Shown: positions 46,005 to 55,993 of the stretch, one piece after another
How the letters are laid out: each line of letters begins with the position of its first letter
Position numbering within the stretch: position 1 is the stretch's first letter
The notes under the pieces: model-generated
Told to the model about the DNA's origin: nothing
Databases searched by the model: none
Seen by the model: the letters and a program-made list of their open reading frames with translations, nothing else
NCBI RefSeq assembly: GCF_019931755.1
Contig: NZ_CP082918.1
Location: 3,576,001 to 3,640,000 of the forward strand
Reading direction: 5' to 3'
DNA from: Sutcliffiella horikoshii
Lineage (GTDB): Bacteria > Bacillota > Bacilli > Bacillales > Bacillaceae_I
Length of the DNA: 64,000 bases
Made by a program: the position numbers and the translations under genes

Positions 46005-47789
46005 TCATACTGTATATTTTTGAGTATCCAATACGACTGCTGCAATTTCGCGTTTCTTCGCAACAACGTTGATTGGTGTGTGGCGAGTGAATTTACGTAG
46101 TGCAGAGATCATCATACGAAGTGTATCGCCAGTTTCAGCAGCTACCAATGTCTCTCTTGCATCTGCTTCGATTTGGTTGAACGCTGCTTGACAGAATACT
46201 TGCGTGTAAAGGACCTTCAATTTGTTTTTGTCTTCGCCGGATTTTGCGATTGCTTTTTCCGTACGAAGTACTGCAGACTCCATAGCATAGACGTTACTGA
46301 TGATGTCAGCGATGTTAACAAGCAATTCTTGTTCTCTTTCCAATGCTTTTCCATACTTTTGAGCAACAAGCCCTGTCATTAAGATAGCGATTTTCTTAGC
46401 ATTTTTTACAAGATATTTCTCTTGCTCCAATACTCCATCGCCAACTTCTTCCGGCATAAGCATCATTAATTCTTCTTGTAGGCTTTGCGCTTTTTGGATA
46501 AGTGGAAGTTCGCCTTTTAATGCTTTACGCAGGTACGTTCCCGGAACCAATAAGCGGTTGATTTCGTTTGTTCCTTCGAAGATACGGTTGATACGGGAGT
46601 CGCGGTACATTCTTTCTACTTCGTACTCTGCCATAAAGCCGTATCCACCATGGATTTGAACTGCTTCATCCACTACATAGTCAAGCGTTTCAGAACCGAA
46701 TACTTTATTTAAAGAACACTCAATTGCATATTCAGCAACAGCTTTTGCCACGGCATTAGGATCTTTCTCTTCTTCTTTAGTCAAGCGACCCATGCTGTCT
46801 TCGAAAAGGCCGACAGTACGGTAAACGGAGCTTTCTGTTGCATAGGTTTTAACAGCCATGTTTGCAAGTTTCTCTTGGATTAGGGAGAACTTTGCGATTG
46901 GCGTTTTGAACTGTTGGCGTTGGTTTGCATACGTTGCTGCAAGCTCAATTCCACGCTTGGATCCACCAACTGTTCCAACAGCCAATTTGTAACGTCCGAT
47001 GTTAAGAATGTTAAATGCGATAACGTGGCCGCGACCAATTTCACCAAGAAGGTTTTCTTTAGGTACTAATGCATCTTCCAAGATCAATGTACGTGTAGAA
47101 GAACCTTTGATCCCCATTTTCTTTTCTTCCGGTCCAGTGGAAACCCCACCAAACTCACGCTCTACGATGAAGGCAGAGAAATGCTCGCCATCGACTTTTG
47201 CATAGACAACGAATACATCAGCAAAGCCTGCATTTGTGATCCATTGCTTTTCACCATTCAGTACATAGTGTGTGCCTTCGTCATTAAGCTTAGCTGTCGT
47301 TTTCGCCCCAAGTGCATCAGATCCGGAACCTGGCTCTGTTAATGCGTACGCTGCAAGCATTTCACCAGAAGACAGTTTTGGAAGGTATTTTTGCTTTTGG
47401 TCTTCATTACCGAAAAGAACGATAGGAAGGGATCCGATTCCAACGTGTGCTCCGTAGGATAAGGAGAATCCGCCCGCTCTTGAGAATTTTTCTGTGATTA
47501 GGGATGAACTGATTTTATCAAGTCCGAATCCGCCGTACTCTTCTTGAACGTCTGCTCCTAATAGGCCTAGTTCGCCTGCTTCTTTTAAAAGTTTTACGGA
47601 GATATCGAAGTTGTGGTGCTCGATTTCTTCTAGGTTTGGAACTACTTCGTTTACGACGAATTCTTCTGTTGTTTTGGCAATTAGTTTGTGTTCGTCTGAG
47701 AAGTCTTCTGGTGTGAAGACTTTTTCTGCGGCGATGTCGTCAAGTAGGAAGCTTCCGCCTTTGATTACGTTTTCTAATGTGTTTGACAT
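46005..47789 (-). CDS. fadE: Acyl-CoA dehydrogenase FadE
   Basis: 594 residues, the extended acyl-CoA dehydrogenase type found in Bacillus. ACAD core: [28 protein letters not shown], and [19 protein letters not shown]; the C-terminal helical extension accounts for the extra length. First oxidation step of fatty acid degradation. Last gene of fadNAE. Confidence 0.96.
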   Translation of the reverse strand: MSNTLENVIKGGSFLLDDIAAEKVFTPEDFSDEHKLIAKTTEEFVVNEVVPNLEEIEHHNFDISVKLLKEAGELGLLGADVQEEYGGFGLDKISSSLITEKFSRAGGFSLSYGAHVGIGSLPIVLFGNEDQKQKYLPKLSSGEMLAAYALTEPGSGSDALGAKTTAKLNDEGTHYVLNGEKQWITNAGFADVFVVYAKVDGEHFSAFIVEREFGGVSTGPEEKKMGIKGSSTRTLILEDALVPKENLLGEIGRGHVIAFNILNIGRYKLAVGTVGGSKRGIELAATYANQRQQFKTPIAKFSLIQEKLANMAVKTYATESSVYRTVGLFEDSMGRLTKEEEKDPNAVAKAVAEYAIECSLNKVFGSETLDYVVDEAVQIHGGYGFMAEYEVERMYRDSRINRIFEGTNEINRLLVPGTYLRKALKGELPLIQKAQSLQEELMMLMPEEVGDGVLEQEKYLVKNAKKIAILMTGLVAQKYGKALEREQELLVNIADIISNVYAMESAVLRTEKAIAKSGEDKNKLKVLYTQVFCQAAFNQIEADARETLVAAETGDTLRMMISALRKFTRHTPINVVAKKREIAAVVLDTQKYTV

Positions 47790-47842
47790 TTTGTTTTCCT
47801 CCCGTTTGGTTACTAAAAAATAATTTATTGTCTGGATAACTT

Positions 47843-47969
47843 CCTGTTTCCTTTCTTTCCAGGTGTTCGCTTTCCTAGGGGCGGTGCTTGAGCCTCCTCG
47901 CTTCGCTGTGGGGTCTCAAGCTACGCTATCTCCCTCAGGAGTCTCACACCTTGCACTCCAGTCAACAGG
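47843..47969. repeat. Dispersed intergenic palindromic element, copy D
   Basis: Lies in the 231-base gap between fadA and fadE. CCTGTT / AACAGG ends, core CTTGAGCCTCCTCGCTTCGC and GGGGTCTCAAG. Confidence 0.85.
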
Positions 47970-48020
47970 ATGAATCACGTAATATTAAGCACATCTATTA
48001 ACCGTTTAAAAACAATCTAT

Positions 48021-49199
48021 TTAAGCCAGTAGTTCGAATACGCCTGCGGCTCCCATTCCTCCGCCGATACACATGCTGACGATACCGAACTGTTCGTTGC
48101 GGCGTTGCATTTCGTGTAGGAGGGTCAGGGTCAGTTTGGAACCTGTGCATCCAAGTGGGTGGCCTAGTGCGATTGCTCCACCGTTTACGTTCACTTTGTC
48201 TTCATCAAGATTTAGTTCGCGCATGACTTGGATTGCTTGGGATGCAAATGCTTCGTTTAACTCTAGTAAGCCGATATCGGAAAGCTCCAAGCCTGCCAGT
48301 TTAAGTGCTTTAGGAATTGCTACTACCGGGCCGATTCCCATTACTTCCGGTGGTACGCCTCCAACTGCGAAGGATCGGAATTTAGCGATTGGTTTAAGAC
48401 CAAGTGCTTCCGCTCTTTCTCTTTCCATCACAAGAACAGATGCTGCTCCGTCACTTGTTTGAGAAGAGTTTCCTGCTGTTACGGAACCTTTTACATTAAA
48501 TGCCGGACGAAGTTTGCTCAATACTTCCATGGAAGTGCCTGCTCTTACTCCTTCATCCTGGCTGAAAGTGAATGTTGATTCTTGCAATTTGTGGTTTGAT
48601 CCGACCTTGCGCAATGTTACATCCACAGGTACGATTTCATCCACGAATTTTCCTTCTTGAATCGCTCTTGCGGCACGCTCATGACTGCGAACAGCGAACG
48701 CATCCTGGTCTTCACGGCTTACTCCGTATTTCATTGCTACTTGTTCTGCCGTGTGACCCATTCCCATGTAGTACTCTGGTGCGGAGTCAACAAGTCGTGC
48801 ATTGGGTCTTACTGTGTGGCCTACCATTGGTACCATGCTCATGGATTCTGCTCCACCGGCGATTATGGATTCAGAATGTCCAAGCATGATTCGCTCTGCT
48901 GCATATGCAATGGTTTGCAAGCCTGAAGAACAATATCTATTTATCGTGATTGCAGGTACGCTTGATGGAAGTCCAGCCAATCCTCCGATGTTTCTTGCCA
49001 TGTTCAGTCCTTGTTCCGCTTCTGGCATTGCACATCCGAAAATCAGGTCATCGATTGGACCATCATAATTTCCTGCTCGTTTTAGTGTTTCTTTTACTAC
49101 TAATGCCCCTAGATCATCTGGTCGAACTGTAGCTAGTGATCCTTTTCTTGATCTTCCGACTGGTGTTCTTGCACCAGCAACAATAACCGCTTCTTTCAA
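48021..49199 (-). CDS. fadA: Acetyl-CoA acyltransferase FadA
   Basis: 392 residues. Thiolase active sites: NRYCSSGLQTIAYA (nucleophile Cys), NGGAIALGHPLGCTGSK (His), and CIGGGMGAAGVFE (second Cys). TTG start with GAGGGGAG upstream. Performs thiolytic cleavage in beta-oxidation. Confidence 0.96.
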   Translation of the reverse strand: MKEAVIVAGARTPVGRSRKGSLATVRPDDLGALVVKETLKRAGNYDGPIDDLIFGCAMPEAEQGLNMARNIGGLAGLPSSVPAITINRYCSSGLQTIAYAAERIMLGHSESIIAGGAESMSMVPMVGHTVRPNARLVDSAPEYYMGMGHTAEQVAMKYGVSREDQDAFAVRSHERAARAIQEGKFVDEIVPVDVTLRKVGSNHKLQESTFTFSQDEGVRAGTSMEVLSKLRPAFNVKGSVTAGNSSQTSDGAASVLVMERERAEALGLKPIAKFRSFAVGGVPPEVMGIGPVVAIPKALKLAGLELSDIGLLELNEAFASQAIQVMRELNLDEDKVNVNGGAIALGHPLGCTGSKLTLTLLHEMQRRNEQFGIVSMCIGGGMGAAGVFELLA

Positions 49200-49248
49200 A
49201 GTGCTCCCCTCGCTTTTCTAGTAGTTTAGTAGATTTCCATTTAACACC

Positions 49249-49375
49249 GCTGTTGATTTCCGCAAATGGCTTCGCTTTCCTAGGGGCGCTGCTGGAGCCT
49301 CCTCGGCAAGCCTGCGGGGTCTCCACCTAGCGCTATCTCCCTCAGGAGTCTTCGCCTTTTGCTCCAATCAACAGC
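49249..49375. repeat. Dispersed intergenic palindromic element, copy E
   Basis: Lies between fadN and fadA. Ends GCTGTTGATT / AATCAACAGC; core TGGAGCCTCCTCGGCAAGCC and GGGGTCTCCA. Confidence 0.85.
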
Positions 49376-49405
49376 TATGAAATTTATCTAACATTATGAG
49401 TTGGT

Positions 49406-51790
49406 TTAGTTACGTAATGGTTTTCCTTTTACTAGCATGTGTTGCATGCGTTGTTGGGATTTTGCTTCGCCAACTAGGCTGAGGAATGCTTCTCTCTCAA
49501 GGTCTAGTAGGTACTGTTCATCTACTTCTGTTCCGAACGGTACATTTCCGCCTGCGATAACGTAAGCAAGCTTTTTGGCGATTTTTAAGTCGTGCTCGGA
49601 AATGAATCCGGAGTATTGCATATTGTGTGCTCCAAGCATTAAGGTTGCATAGCCTGTTTCTCCCACTACAGGTACTTTTCTGCGCACAGGTGCTGTGTAG
49701 CCTGCATCATACAAGCTTGTTACCGCCTGCTTCGCATCATGAATTAGGTGGTCACCGTTGAAGCTGATTTGATCTTTATTATTAAGCAAGTGCAGATCTC
49801 TTGCTTCCGCTGCAGAAGTAGAGACTTTTGCCGTCGCAATTTGTTCGAAAACTTTGTTCGCTACTTTTTGCAGGTCAAATTCAAGTCCTTGTGGCATGCT
49901 GTTTAAGTGCTTCATGTAAAGCTCTTTATTTCCGCCTCCACCAGGGATCAAACCTACACCGACTTCTACAAGACCCATATACGATTCACTGGATGCCTGA
50001 AGTTGGCTTGTTGGGAGACAGATTTCTGTTCCTCCTCCGAGTGTCATGCCAAATGGCGCTGCCACAACCGGTTTGGAGCTGTATTTTATATTCATCATGG
50101 CTTGTTGGAAGTGCTTTACAACCATTTCTATTTCAAAATAATTGTCATCTTGTGCTTCCATCAGAATCATCGCAAGGTTTGCGCCTACGCAGAAATTCTT
50201 GCCTTGGTTCCCGATTACAAGTCCTTTGTAGTTCTTATCCACTTCTTCAAGCGCGTAGTTCACCATCTGGATAATATCAAGGCCAATCGCATTGTTAGGA
50301 GATTGGAATTCAAGTAGTGCGACATCATCTCCAAGATCGATTAAGCTTGCACCTGAGTTTTTCTTAATAACACCTTTTGTTTCTTTTAATGTTTTTAAGT
50401 GAACAACTTTCGGATTTACTTCTAGCGCTTTGTAAGTGCCGTTTTCATAAAATAGAGTTGTTCCACCATCTTTTTTGTAGAAAGAACGGTGGCCATTTGC
50501 TAGCATTTCGTCGACCCATTTCGGAACAGTGATTCCATCTTCTTTCATTTTCAGGACTGACTGTTCTAGACCGATGGCATCCCACGTTTCAAATGGACCA
50601 TGATCCCAGCCGAAGCCCCATTTCATTGCTTGGTCAATTGCCACGATATCATCGGCGATCTCACCAAGTAACTCTGCGGAATAGCTCAACACCGGTGCAA
50701 GAATGCTCCAAATCAGATTTCCAGCGCGGTCATCAGCATATACAAGCGCTTTCATTTTGTTGCTGTAGCCTTTTGCTTGTTTGCTCATTTCCAACGCAGG
50801 AGTTTTCAACTTTTTGCGTGCGTCATATTCCAATGTTTCTGGGTTAAGTTCCAAAATCTCTTTTCCTTGTTTTAGGAAAAAGCCTTGACCCGACTTGGAG
50901 CCCAACCAGCCTTTTTCTTTCATCTTGTTCATGAAATCTGGAATGCGGAATACTTCTTGTTCCTTGCCTTCCACTTTTTCGTAAACATTGTTGGCTACAT
51001 GGATGAATGTATCCAACCCTACAACGTCAAGTGTACGGAATGTTGCACTCTTCGGTCTGCCGATTGCAGGACCAGTAACGGAATCCACTTCTCCGACACT
51101 ATATCCGCCCTCAAGCATTTCATTAACTGTTACAAGTAAGCCATACGTTCCAATGCGGTTGGCAATGAAGTTTGGCGTATCTTTTGCAAGCACGATTCCT
51201 TTTCCTAATACATCTTCACCAAATGTTTTAATGAAGCTGACAACCTCAGGACTAGTGTCTTTAGTTGGTATCACTTCGAGTAATTTCAAATAACGCGGCG
51301 GGTTAAAGAAGTGAGTTCCAAGGAAATTCTTTTTGAAATCTTCGGAGCGTCCTTCTGCCATCGCCTCAATGGAAATACCGGATGTGTTGGAACTGATGAT
51401 GCTACCAGGCTTGCGGTGTGAATCTACTTTTTCAAATAGTTGTTTTTTGATTTCCAGGTTTTCAACAATTACCTCAATGACCCAGTCACAATCGGCAATT
51501 TTCGCTATATCGTCTTCTAGGTTTCCTGCTTCAATTAGAGCAATATTAGATTTGGATGTAAGTGGAGCTGGTTTTTGCTTTAATAATTTTTGTACTGCTG
51601 TATTGGTAAATTTGTTGCGGATTACTTTATCAGAGAGTGTTAAGCCCTTTTGTTCTTCTTCACTCGTTAATTTGTTAGGAACGATATCTAACAAGATTGT
51701 AGGAATTCCAACGTTTGCTAAGTGTGCGGCAATGCCGGATCCCATAACTCCCGATCCGATTACAGCAGCCTTTTTAATACTTTGTTTCAT
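49406..51790 (-). CDS. fadN: 3-hydroxyacyl-CoA dehydrogenase / enoyl-CoA hydratase FadN
   Basis: 794 residues from the ATG at 51790 (GGGGGAGGA upstream). Order is dehydrogenase first (Rossmann GSGVMGSGIAAHLAN at about 12), then hydratase (NFCVGANLA, GMTLGGGTEICL, VGLIPGGGGNKE). It is the bifunctional multi-step enzyme of beta-oxidation. First gene of fadNAE. Confidence 0.96.
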   Translation of the reverse strand: MKQSIKKAAVIGSGVMGSGIAAHLANVGIPTILLDIVPNKLTSEEEQKGLTLSDKVIRNKFTNTAVQKLLKQKPAPLTSKSNIALIEAGNLEDDIAKIADCDWVIEVIVENLEIKKQLFEKVDSHRKPGSIISSNTSGISIEAMAEGRSEDFKKNFLGTHFFNPPRYLKLLEVIPTKDTSPEVVSFIKTFGEDVLGKGIVLAKDTPNFIANRIGTYGLLVTVNEMLEGGYSVGEVDSVTGPAIGRPKSATFRTLDVVGLDTFIHVANNVYEKVEGKEQEVFRIPDFMNKMKEKGWLGSKSGQGFFLKQGKEILELNPETLEYDARKKLKTPALEMSKQAKGYSNKMKALVYADDRAGNLIWSILAPVLSYSAELLGEIADDIVAIDQAMKWGFGWDHGPFETWDAIGLEQSVLKMKEDGITVPKWVDEMLANGHRSFYKKDGGTTLFYENGTYKALEVNPKVVHLKTLKETKGVIKKNSGASLIDLGDDVALLEFQSPNNAIGLDIIQMVNYALEEVDKNYKGLVIGNQGKNFCVGANLAMILMEAQDDNYFEIEMVVKHFQQAMMNIKYSSKPVVAAPFGMTLGGGTEICLPTSQLQASSESYMGLVEVGVGLIPGGGGNKELYMKHLNSMPQGLEFDLQKVANKVFEQIATAKVSTSAAEARDLHLLNNKDQISFNGDHLIHDAKQAVTSLYDAGYTAPVRRKVPVVGETGYATLMLGAHNMQYSGFISEHDLKIAKKLAYVIAGGNVPFGTEVDEQYLLDLEREAFLSLVGEAKSQQRMQHMLVKGKPLRN

Positions 51791-51837
51791 TCTTCCTCCC
51801 CCTTGATAGTTGGTTTTAAAAGTTAGTAACAGATTTT

Positions 51838-51855
51838 TGAATGAATGCTCATTCA
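51838..51855. promoter_or_regulatory. FadR-type operator
   Basis: TGAATGAATGCTCATTCA, a near-perfect palindrome matching the Bacillus FadR (TetR family) consensus, 48 bases upstream of the fadN start. It should repress fadNAE until long-chain acyl-CoA appears. Confidence 0.85.
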
Positions 51856-52024
51856 TTTTTACCACAAAAAAATATCTCCTTTGTAAGAGTTCCCTTGGTT
51901 CTAACTATAAAGTATTTTGAAAATTTTCGCAATAAATAAATGCGAATTTACCATTTTATTTTCTAATATGTGCTGCATGTAGCTCATTGGTGTGGGAAAA
52001 ATGAAAAAGTGGAGGTGAGACATC

Positions 52025-52171
52025 ATGGCAAAGTTGAAAAAGCAACCTTCTCAAGCAGCTAAAAGTGCGGCAAGTGTAAAAGGAAACGCTGGTCCGACAA
52101 TGGAAATGGACTATCGTGGTAAAAAGACAAGTAATAACCAACAGTACGGAAAACAGAACATGGAAGACTGA
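52025..52171 (+). CDS. yuzL: YuzL-family small protein
   Basis: 48 residues, KKQPSQAAKSAASVKGNAGP then polar. Strong GGAGGTGAG upstream. Short, disordered and basic, as in the YuzL family of Bacillus, close to yusM as expected. Function unknown, perhaps spore-associated. Confidence 0.75.
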   Translation: MAKLKKQPSQAAKSAASVKGNAGPTMEMDYRGKKTSNNQQYGKQNMED

Positions 52172-52184
52172 GTTTATAGAATGC

Positions 52185-52214
52185 AAAGAGCGTGCTATCG
52201 CACGCTCTCTTATT
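52185..52214. terminator. Bidirectional terminator between yuzL and yusM
   Basis: AAGAGCGTG / CACGCTCTC with a six-base loop, located between the two convergent genes. Confidence 0.85.
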
Positions 52215-53130
52215 ATTTCTTGATGATTCCTTTTAGTACGAACGCTACGTTTGCAGGGCGTTCTGCCAGTCGGCGCATGAAATATCCGTACCAGTCTGTA
52301 CCGTATGGAACGTATACACGCATTTTGTAGCCTTCTTTTACGAGTTCCAGTTGGCGCTCTGGGCGGATCCCGTAGAGCATTTGGAATTCAAATTGGTCCT
52401 TGGAGATGCCATGTTTTTTCACGATTTCTTTTGTGTATTCAATCATGGCATCATCATGAGTGGCAACAGCAGTATAGTTTCCGTTCAAAAGATGCATTTC
52501 AATGATTTTCTTGAAGTTATCATCCACATCTTTTTTATCTGGAAAAGCAACTTCCGGTGATTCTTTGTAAGCTCCTTTAACTAAACGGAGATTCGGACTG
52601 TACTGATTTAGGTCTTCCATGTCTTTGACCGTTCTGTACAAGTAAGCCTGTATGACCGTTCCGACATTGTCATACTCTTCCCTCAACTTTTTGAATACAT
52701 CTATCGTTTTCCCACAACGGGAGTAGTCTTCCATGTCAATCGTGACAAATACACCGTATTCTTTTGCTGCATCAAGGATTCTACGCATGTTTTTCATCAC
52801 AACTTCTTCAGAGATATCAAGCCCCATGGATGTCATTTTCAAAGATAATTGAGAATCAAGGTTCTCGGTGCCGATTGCACGAATAGCTTCAATTGAGTTG
52901 TCTGCCATTTCATTCGCTTCTTTTTCCGTATCAATAAATTCACCCAAATAGTCAATGGTGACACAAAGGTCTTTTTCGTTAAGTTCTTGGATGCACTTTA
53001 CCGCTTGATCGATTCTTTCCCCTGCAACAAAACGGCCAGCACCGAAACGCAATCCGTACTTTCTTGCCATTTTGGTTAATGACTTGCTTTTGGATAGATA
53101 CAAAAATGTATTGCGCATTACCTGTTCCAT
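52213..53130 (-). CDS. yusM: Proline dehydrogenase (YusM-like)
   Basis: 305 residues from the ATG at 53130 (GGGAGGA upstream); longer frame to 53214 lacks a ribosome site. TIM-barrel PutA domain: VTIDMEDYSRC, VATHDDAMIEY, and YVPYGTDWYGYFMRRLAERPANV at the end. Oxidises proline to pyrroline-5-carboxylate with FAD. Confidence 0.93.
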   Translation of the reverse strand: MEQVMRNTFLYLSKSKSLTKMARKYGLRFGAGRFVAGERIDQAVKCIQELNEKDLCVTIDYLGEFIDTEKEANEMADNSIEAIRAIGTENLDSQLSLKMTSMGLDISEEVVMKNMRRILDAAKEYGVFVTIDMEDYSRCGKTIDVFKKLREEYDNVGTVIQAYLYRTVKDMEDLNQYSPNLRLVKGAYKESPEVAFPDKKDVDDNFKKIIEMHLLNGNYTAVATHDDAMIEYTKEIVKKHGISKDQFEFQMLYGIRPERQLELVKEGYKMRVYVPYGTDWYGYFMRRLAERPANVAFVLKGIIKK

Positions 53131-53408
53131 TTGATATTCCTCCCGCTTCTTCTTGGTGTCCCTCTCCGATTGCTTTATTCTATTTTTCTGAAACTTTATA
53201 GTAAACGCTTTCATTGAGTGTAAAAATAAAATTACACCCTCATTTTATCATCTTTTCAAATATTTGAATACAAATTATTTGTCGGGAAATAGTGTTGATT
53301 ACTGTCGCATTTTTAAGCTTCTTGGGTATGGTGAATTTCCCGGTTCGTACATATTTTTTCGCTAAAAGGATACTCTACATTTGATAGATTATGATAGGAG
53401 GTCGTTGT

Positions 53409-53690
53409 ATGCAACAACAGCAACCACAGCAAAATACTACCCAGCAGCCTGGAAATTACCCACAGCCGCCAAACGTTGTTACGACAAAAGATTCTTTATA
53501 CTTTGCAGATATGCTTTCCTGGAATTTACTTGCGATGAAGAAAGCGCACTTTTTTGCAAGCCAATGTCAGGATCAGGATGTCATCAATGCGATTGAAAAA
53601 GCCGGCCAAATGCATCAAAGACATTATCAAAAGATTTTGACTCACTTACAAGGTCAAAATCAAATGCAGCAACAACAGCCACTTCAATAG
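53409..53690 (+). CDS. yusN: CotF-family spore coat protein (YusN-like)
   Basis: 93 residues from the ATG with AGGAGGTCG upstream. N-terminal Gln-rich tail, then FADMLSWNLLAMKKAHFFASQ of the coat F family, ending Gln-rich. 278 bases upstream hold no other gene; a sporulation promoter is likely but I cannot assign it. Confidence 0.8.
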   Translation: MQQQQPQQNTTQQPGNYPQPPNVVTTKDSLYFADMLSWNLLAMKKAHFFASQCQDQDVINAIEKAGQMHQRHYQKILTHLQGQNQMQQQQPLQ

Positions 53691-53707
53691 AAAGGAGGAC
53701 AACCTAT

Positions 53708-54046
53708 ATGACTCAACAAAAAATCCAGAATCCTGAATCGCAGGTAGCCAAAACACCTCAAATGAATGATCGCGATTTCATCAACGATATGCTCGCGACG
53801 GAAAAATATATGACTGACTCATACAGTACTGCACTAAATGAAGCAAGCAACCAGCAAATCTACACAGACCTGCTTGCGATTTTTAATGAAACTCAAAATT
53901 GTCAGCGTGAACTTTATAATGTCATGTTCCAAAAAGGTTGGTACGGACTGGAGCCAGCTGATCAGACGAAACTTCAACAAGAATACCAGCAGTTCCAAGG
54001 CTACACGAACCAGTTTCCTTATGGAAATAACGGGATGATGCAGTAA
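53708..54046 (+). CDS. CotF-family spore coat protein
   Basis: 112 residues with DRDFINDMLATEKYMTDSYSTALNEASN, the ferritin-like coat F fold. It lies 17 bases after the previous gene and ends Gln/Tyr-rich. Probably cotranscribed and localised in the spore coat. Confidence 0.85.
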   Translation: MTQQKIQNPESQVAKTPQMNDRDFINDMLATEKYMTDSYSTALNEASNQQIYTDLLAIFNETQNCQRELYNVMFQKGWYGLEPADQTKLQQEYQQFQGYTNQFPYGNNGMMQ

Positions 54047-54055
54047 TTGTATAAA

Positions 54056-54100
54056 GCGACGGGTGAAGCCTGAAATTCGGCTTCTTTCGTTGCTTTTTTT
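54056..54100 (+). terminator. Terminator after the coat genes
   Basis: GAAGCC / GGCTTC inner stem within a larger GCGAC...GTTGC pairing, followed by TTTTTTT. Confidence 0.75.
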
Positions 54101-54240
54101 GTTCTTTGAAGGTCTTTTACAAAATCGTATCTTCCCCTCTACCCTTCAGCATATTTTCCGAAACCCGAAGCTTATTAATTTAGGTAAATTACTCCAGTTA
54201 ATTGTGGTAAAATTAAACAAAATATTTTAGGGGAGATTGG

Positions 54241-54882
54241 ATGAAACGTTTATTTGCTCTATTTTTGATAGGAGTTTTGGTCAGTGGTTGCTCCAATACA
54301 GAAAATCATCAAGAAAAAGTCACAGAATTAGAAAATGAAATAGCGGAAGTCTATGCACAACTAGAAGAGAAAGAAATGGAGATAGAAACACTTTCTCAAC
54401 CATCTATGGAAGAAGAAACTGGAGAGTTCATCACGATTCCAAAAGATCAAGTACCTCTTCTATGGAGAGATGTTGATGCACAGCTTTGGGATTACTTAAT
54501 AAATGATTCGCTGGCGGAAGAGAACGGCTGGGAGAAAGGCATTACCAATTGGCGGGAGTGGGATGGCGAATATGACCAAGCTCTAGGGTCTGCCAATCAA
54601 ACTTGGGAATCCCCGGGAGTGCTAATGAATGCATGGATGTTGGACGTAGGATTAAGTAATGGACTTGGTATGGATGTGTGGGAAATTAACACTAGGATTG
54701 ATTTTTCGGATGAAGCTATTGCAGAAGGGTATATCATGAGTTATGGAATGCGGGATGATTCCGTATCGGGAAGCGATATAAAGCTTTCGATGTTGAAAGA
54801 AAATGATTTCTGGTATGTGGAGAAGGCGGAAGTACGATTTAGGTGTTCGCGGGGTGTTAGTGAGGATGACCTCTGTTTGTAA
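54241..54882 (+). CDS. Lipoprotein of unknown function
   Basis: 213 residues. Lipobox LVSGCSNT at about 14-21, then a coiled coil (EKVTELENEIAEVYAQLEEK), then a globular C-terminal domain with several Trp (WDYLINDSL, WREWDGEYD) and two Cys. No family recognised. AGGGGAG lies before the ATG. Confidence 0.7.
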   Translation: MKRLFALFLIGVLVSGCSNTENHQEKVTELENEIAEVYAQLEEKEMEIETLSQPSMEEETGEFITIPKDQVPLLWRDVDAQLWDYLINDSLAEENGWEKGITNWREWDGEYDQALGSANQTWESPGVLMNAWMLDVGLSNGLGMDVWEINTRIDFSDEAIAEGYIMSYGMRDDSVSGSDIKLSMLKENDFWYVEKAEVRFRCSRGVSEDDLCL

Positions 54883-54903
54883 TCAACAATTTTGATAATA
54901 AAT

Positions 54904-54940
54904 AAAGCCTTGATTTGCAAATTAGCAATCCAAGGCTCTC
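54904..54940. terminator. Hairpin between lipoprotein and yusU
   Basis: AGCCTTG...GCAAAT paired with ATTGC...CAAGGCT between the two convergent stops. No strong T-run on the plus strand. Confidence 0.55.
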
Positions 54941-54942
54941 CC

Positions 54943-55194
54943 TTATTTCCCGCTTTTGGCACGGTGGGCGTCATTCAATTCTTTGATTTCCTTAATCAGT
55001 GCCATCATATCTTGCTTTGCGTCTGGATATTGCTCATTCCAATGCTTAACAAGTGGTGGCATTGATTTTGCGATATATGTATAGAGCACCCATGCTTTCA
55101 CATTTTCCTTGTGCTCTTCTGTCACTTCCCCTAAAAGAAGTTCCGTGTACTTTTCTAATAAACCGTCCAATTGTTGGTCGAGTTTTTCGTTCAT
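54943..55194 (-). CDS. yusU: DUF2573-family protein YusU
   Basis: 83 residues, all helical and acidic (LDQQLDGLLEKYTELLLGEV, YIAKSMPPLVKHWNEQYP). Matches the YusU family, next to yusV as in B. subtilis. Function unknown. Confidence 0.8.
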   Translation of the reverse strand: MNEKLDQQLDGLLEKYTELLLGEVTEEHKENVKAWVLYTYIAKSMPPLVKHWNEQYPDAKQDMMALIKEIKELNDAHRAKSGK

Positions 55195-55240
55195 CGGCAG
55201 AACCTCCCCTCAAGCTTTTGTTCCATTATAGTGAAGTCCA

Positions 55241-55993
55241 TCACACATTACAATTCAATGGACACGTAGAGCATCGGGATCCTTCACTGTTGGTTTTATA
55301 ATAGTAGCAGCAGGTAGTTCGCATTCTGATCTCAGCTTGGTGCAGTTCTACGAAGGTTTTCGGCTTGTAGAACAATGCTGCTGGATTTCTTTTCATCCCA
55401 AATAAGGCAGGGTCGGCCTCCAATAAACTTTTAAAATCTTCTTCTTGGTATGGCGCGTCAAGCTGCTGATTAGGAAGAATGGACTCATACATCCAGTAGA
55501 TATAAAGCACAACATTTTCCCATAATGTTTGGCGGGATACCTTTGCCTCTTTGGACATACGTTGAATCAACGGGGCAAACACTCCGTTGAAAAGCTCATT
55601 AAAATGCTGAACTCTCCACTCCTCTCGGGTTCCAAATTCCGTGACCTCAACTGCTTGCACCTCTGTATAACGAAGCTTTGGTAGCCAAACATCATTTTCC
55701 ACATAAGAATCAATCCAAATGTTAGCTGGATCCACTTTTAAGGTTTTATTGAATGCCGTCATGGAAAGCAAACAGTTTACCGCAAGGAATCCTAATCTTT
55801 TCATGAGAAGCGATGCGGCAACGTCCATTTCGTCTGTGCCCAATGCAGCCTTAACTTTCGTCAAATACGCTTCCGTTCCGTCGTGGATAAGTGAATGTAA
55901 GGATATAGTATCTTCTACTTGTGCCTCTCCTGCTACAAACCGGCAACTCTCTTCTAGAAAACGAAATTCCTGCTTTGTGAGCGTGCTCATCAT
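55241..55993 (-). CDS. FhuF-like siderophore-iron reductase
   Basis: 250 residues from the ATG at 55993 (GGAAGGA upstream). The C-terminus has RTTCCYYYKTNSEGSRCSTCPL, a CC-x10-C-x2-C motif of the FhuF [2Fe-2S] family. These reduce ferric siderophore complexes in the cytoplasm. Its start overlaps the ATPase stop by four bases, linking import to iron release. Confidence 0.85.
   Translation of the reverse strand: MMSTLTKQEFRFLEESCRFVAGEAQVEDTISLHSLIHDGTEAYLTKVKAALGTDEMDVAASLLMKRLGFLAVNCLLSMTAFNKTLKVDPANIWIDSYVENDVWLPKLRYTEVQAVEVTEFGTREEWRVQHFNELFNGVFAPLIQRMSKEAKVSRQTLWENVVLYIYWMYESILPNQQLDAPYQEEDFKSLLEADPALFGMKRNPAALFYKPKTFVELHQAEIRMRTTCCYYYKTNSEGSRCSTCPLNCNV

Noticed and set aside
53131..53408. 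Sporulation promoter upstream of the coat genes
   Set aside because: CATATTTT-like segments exist but no convincing -35/-10 pair for SigE or SigK could be fixed by eye.
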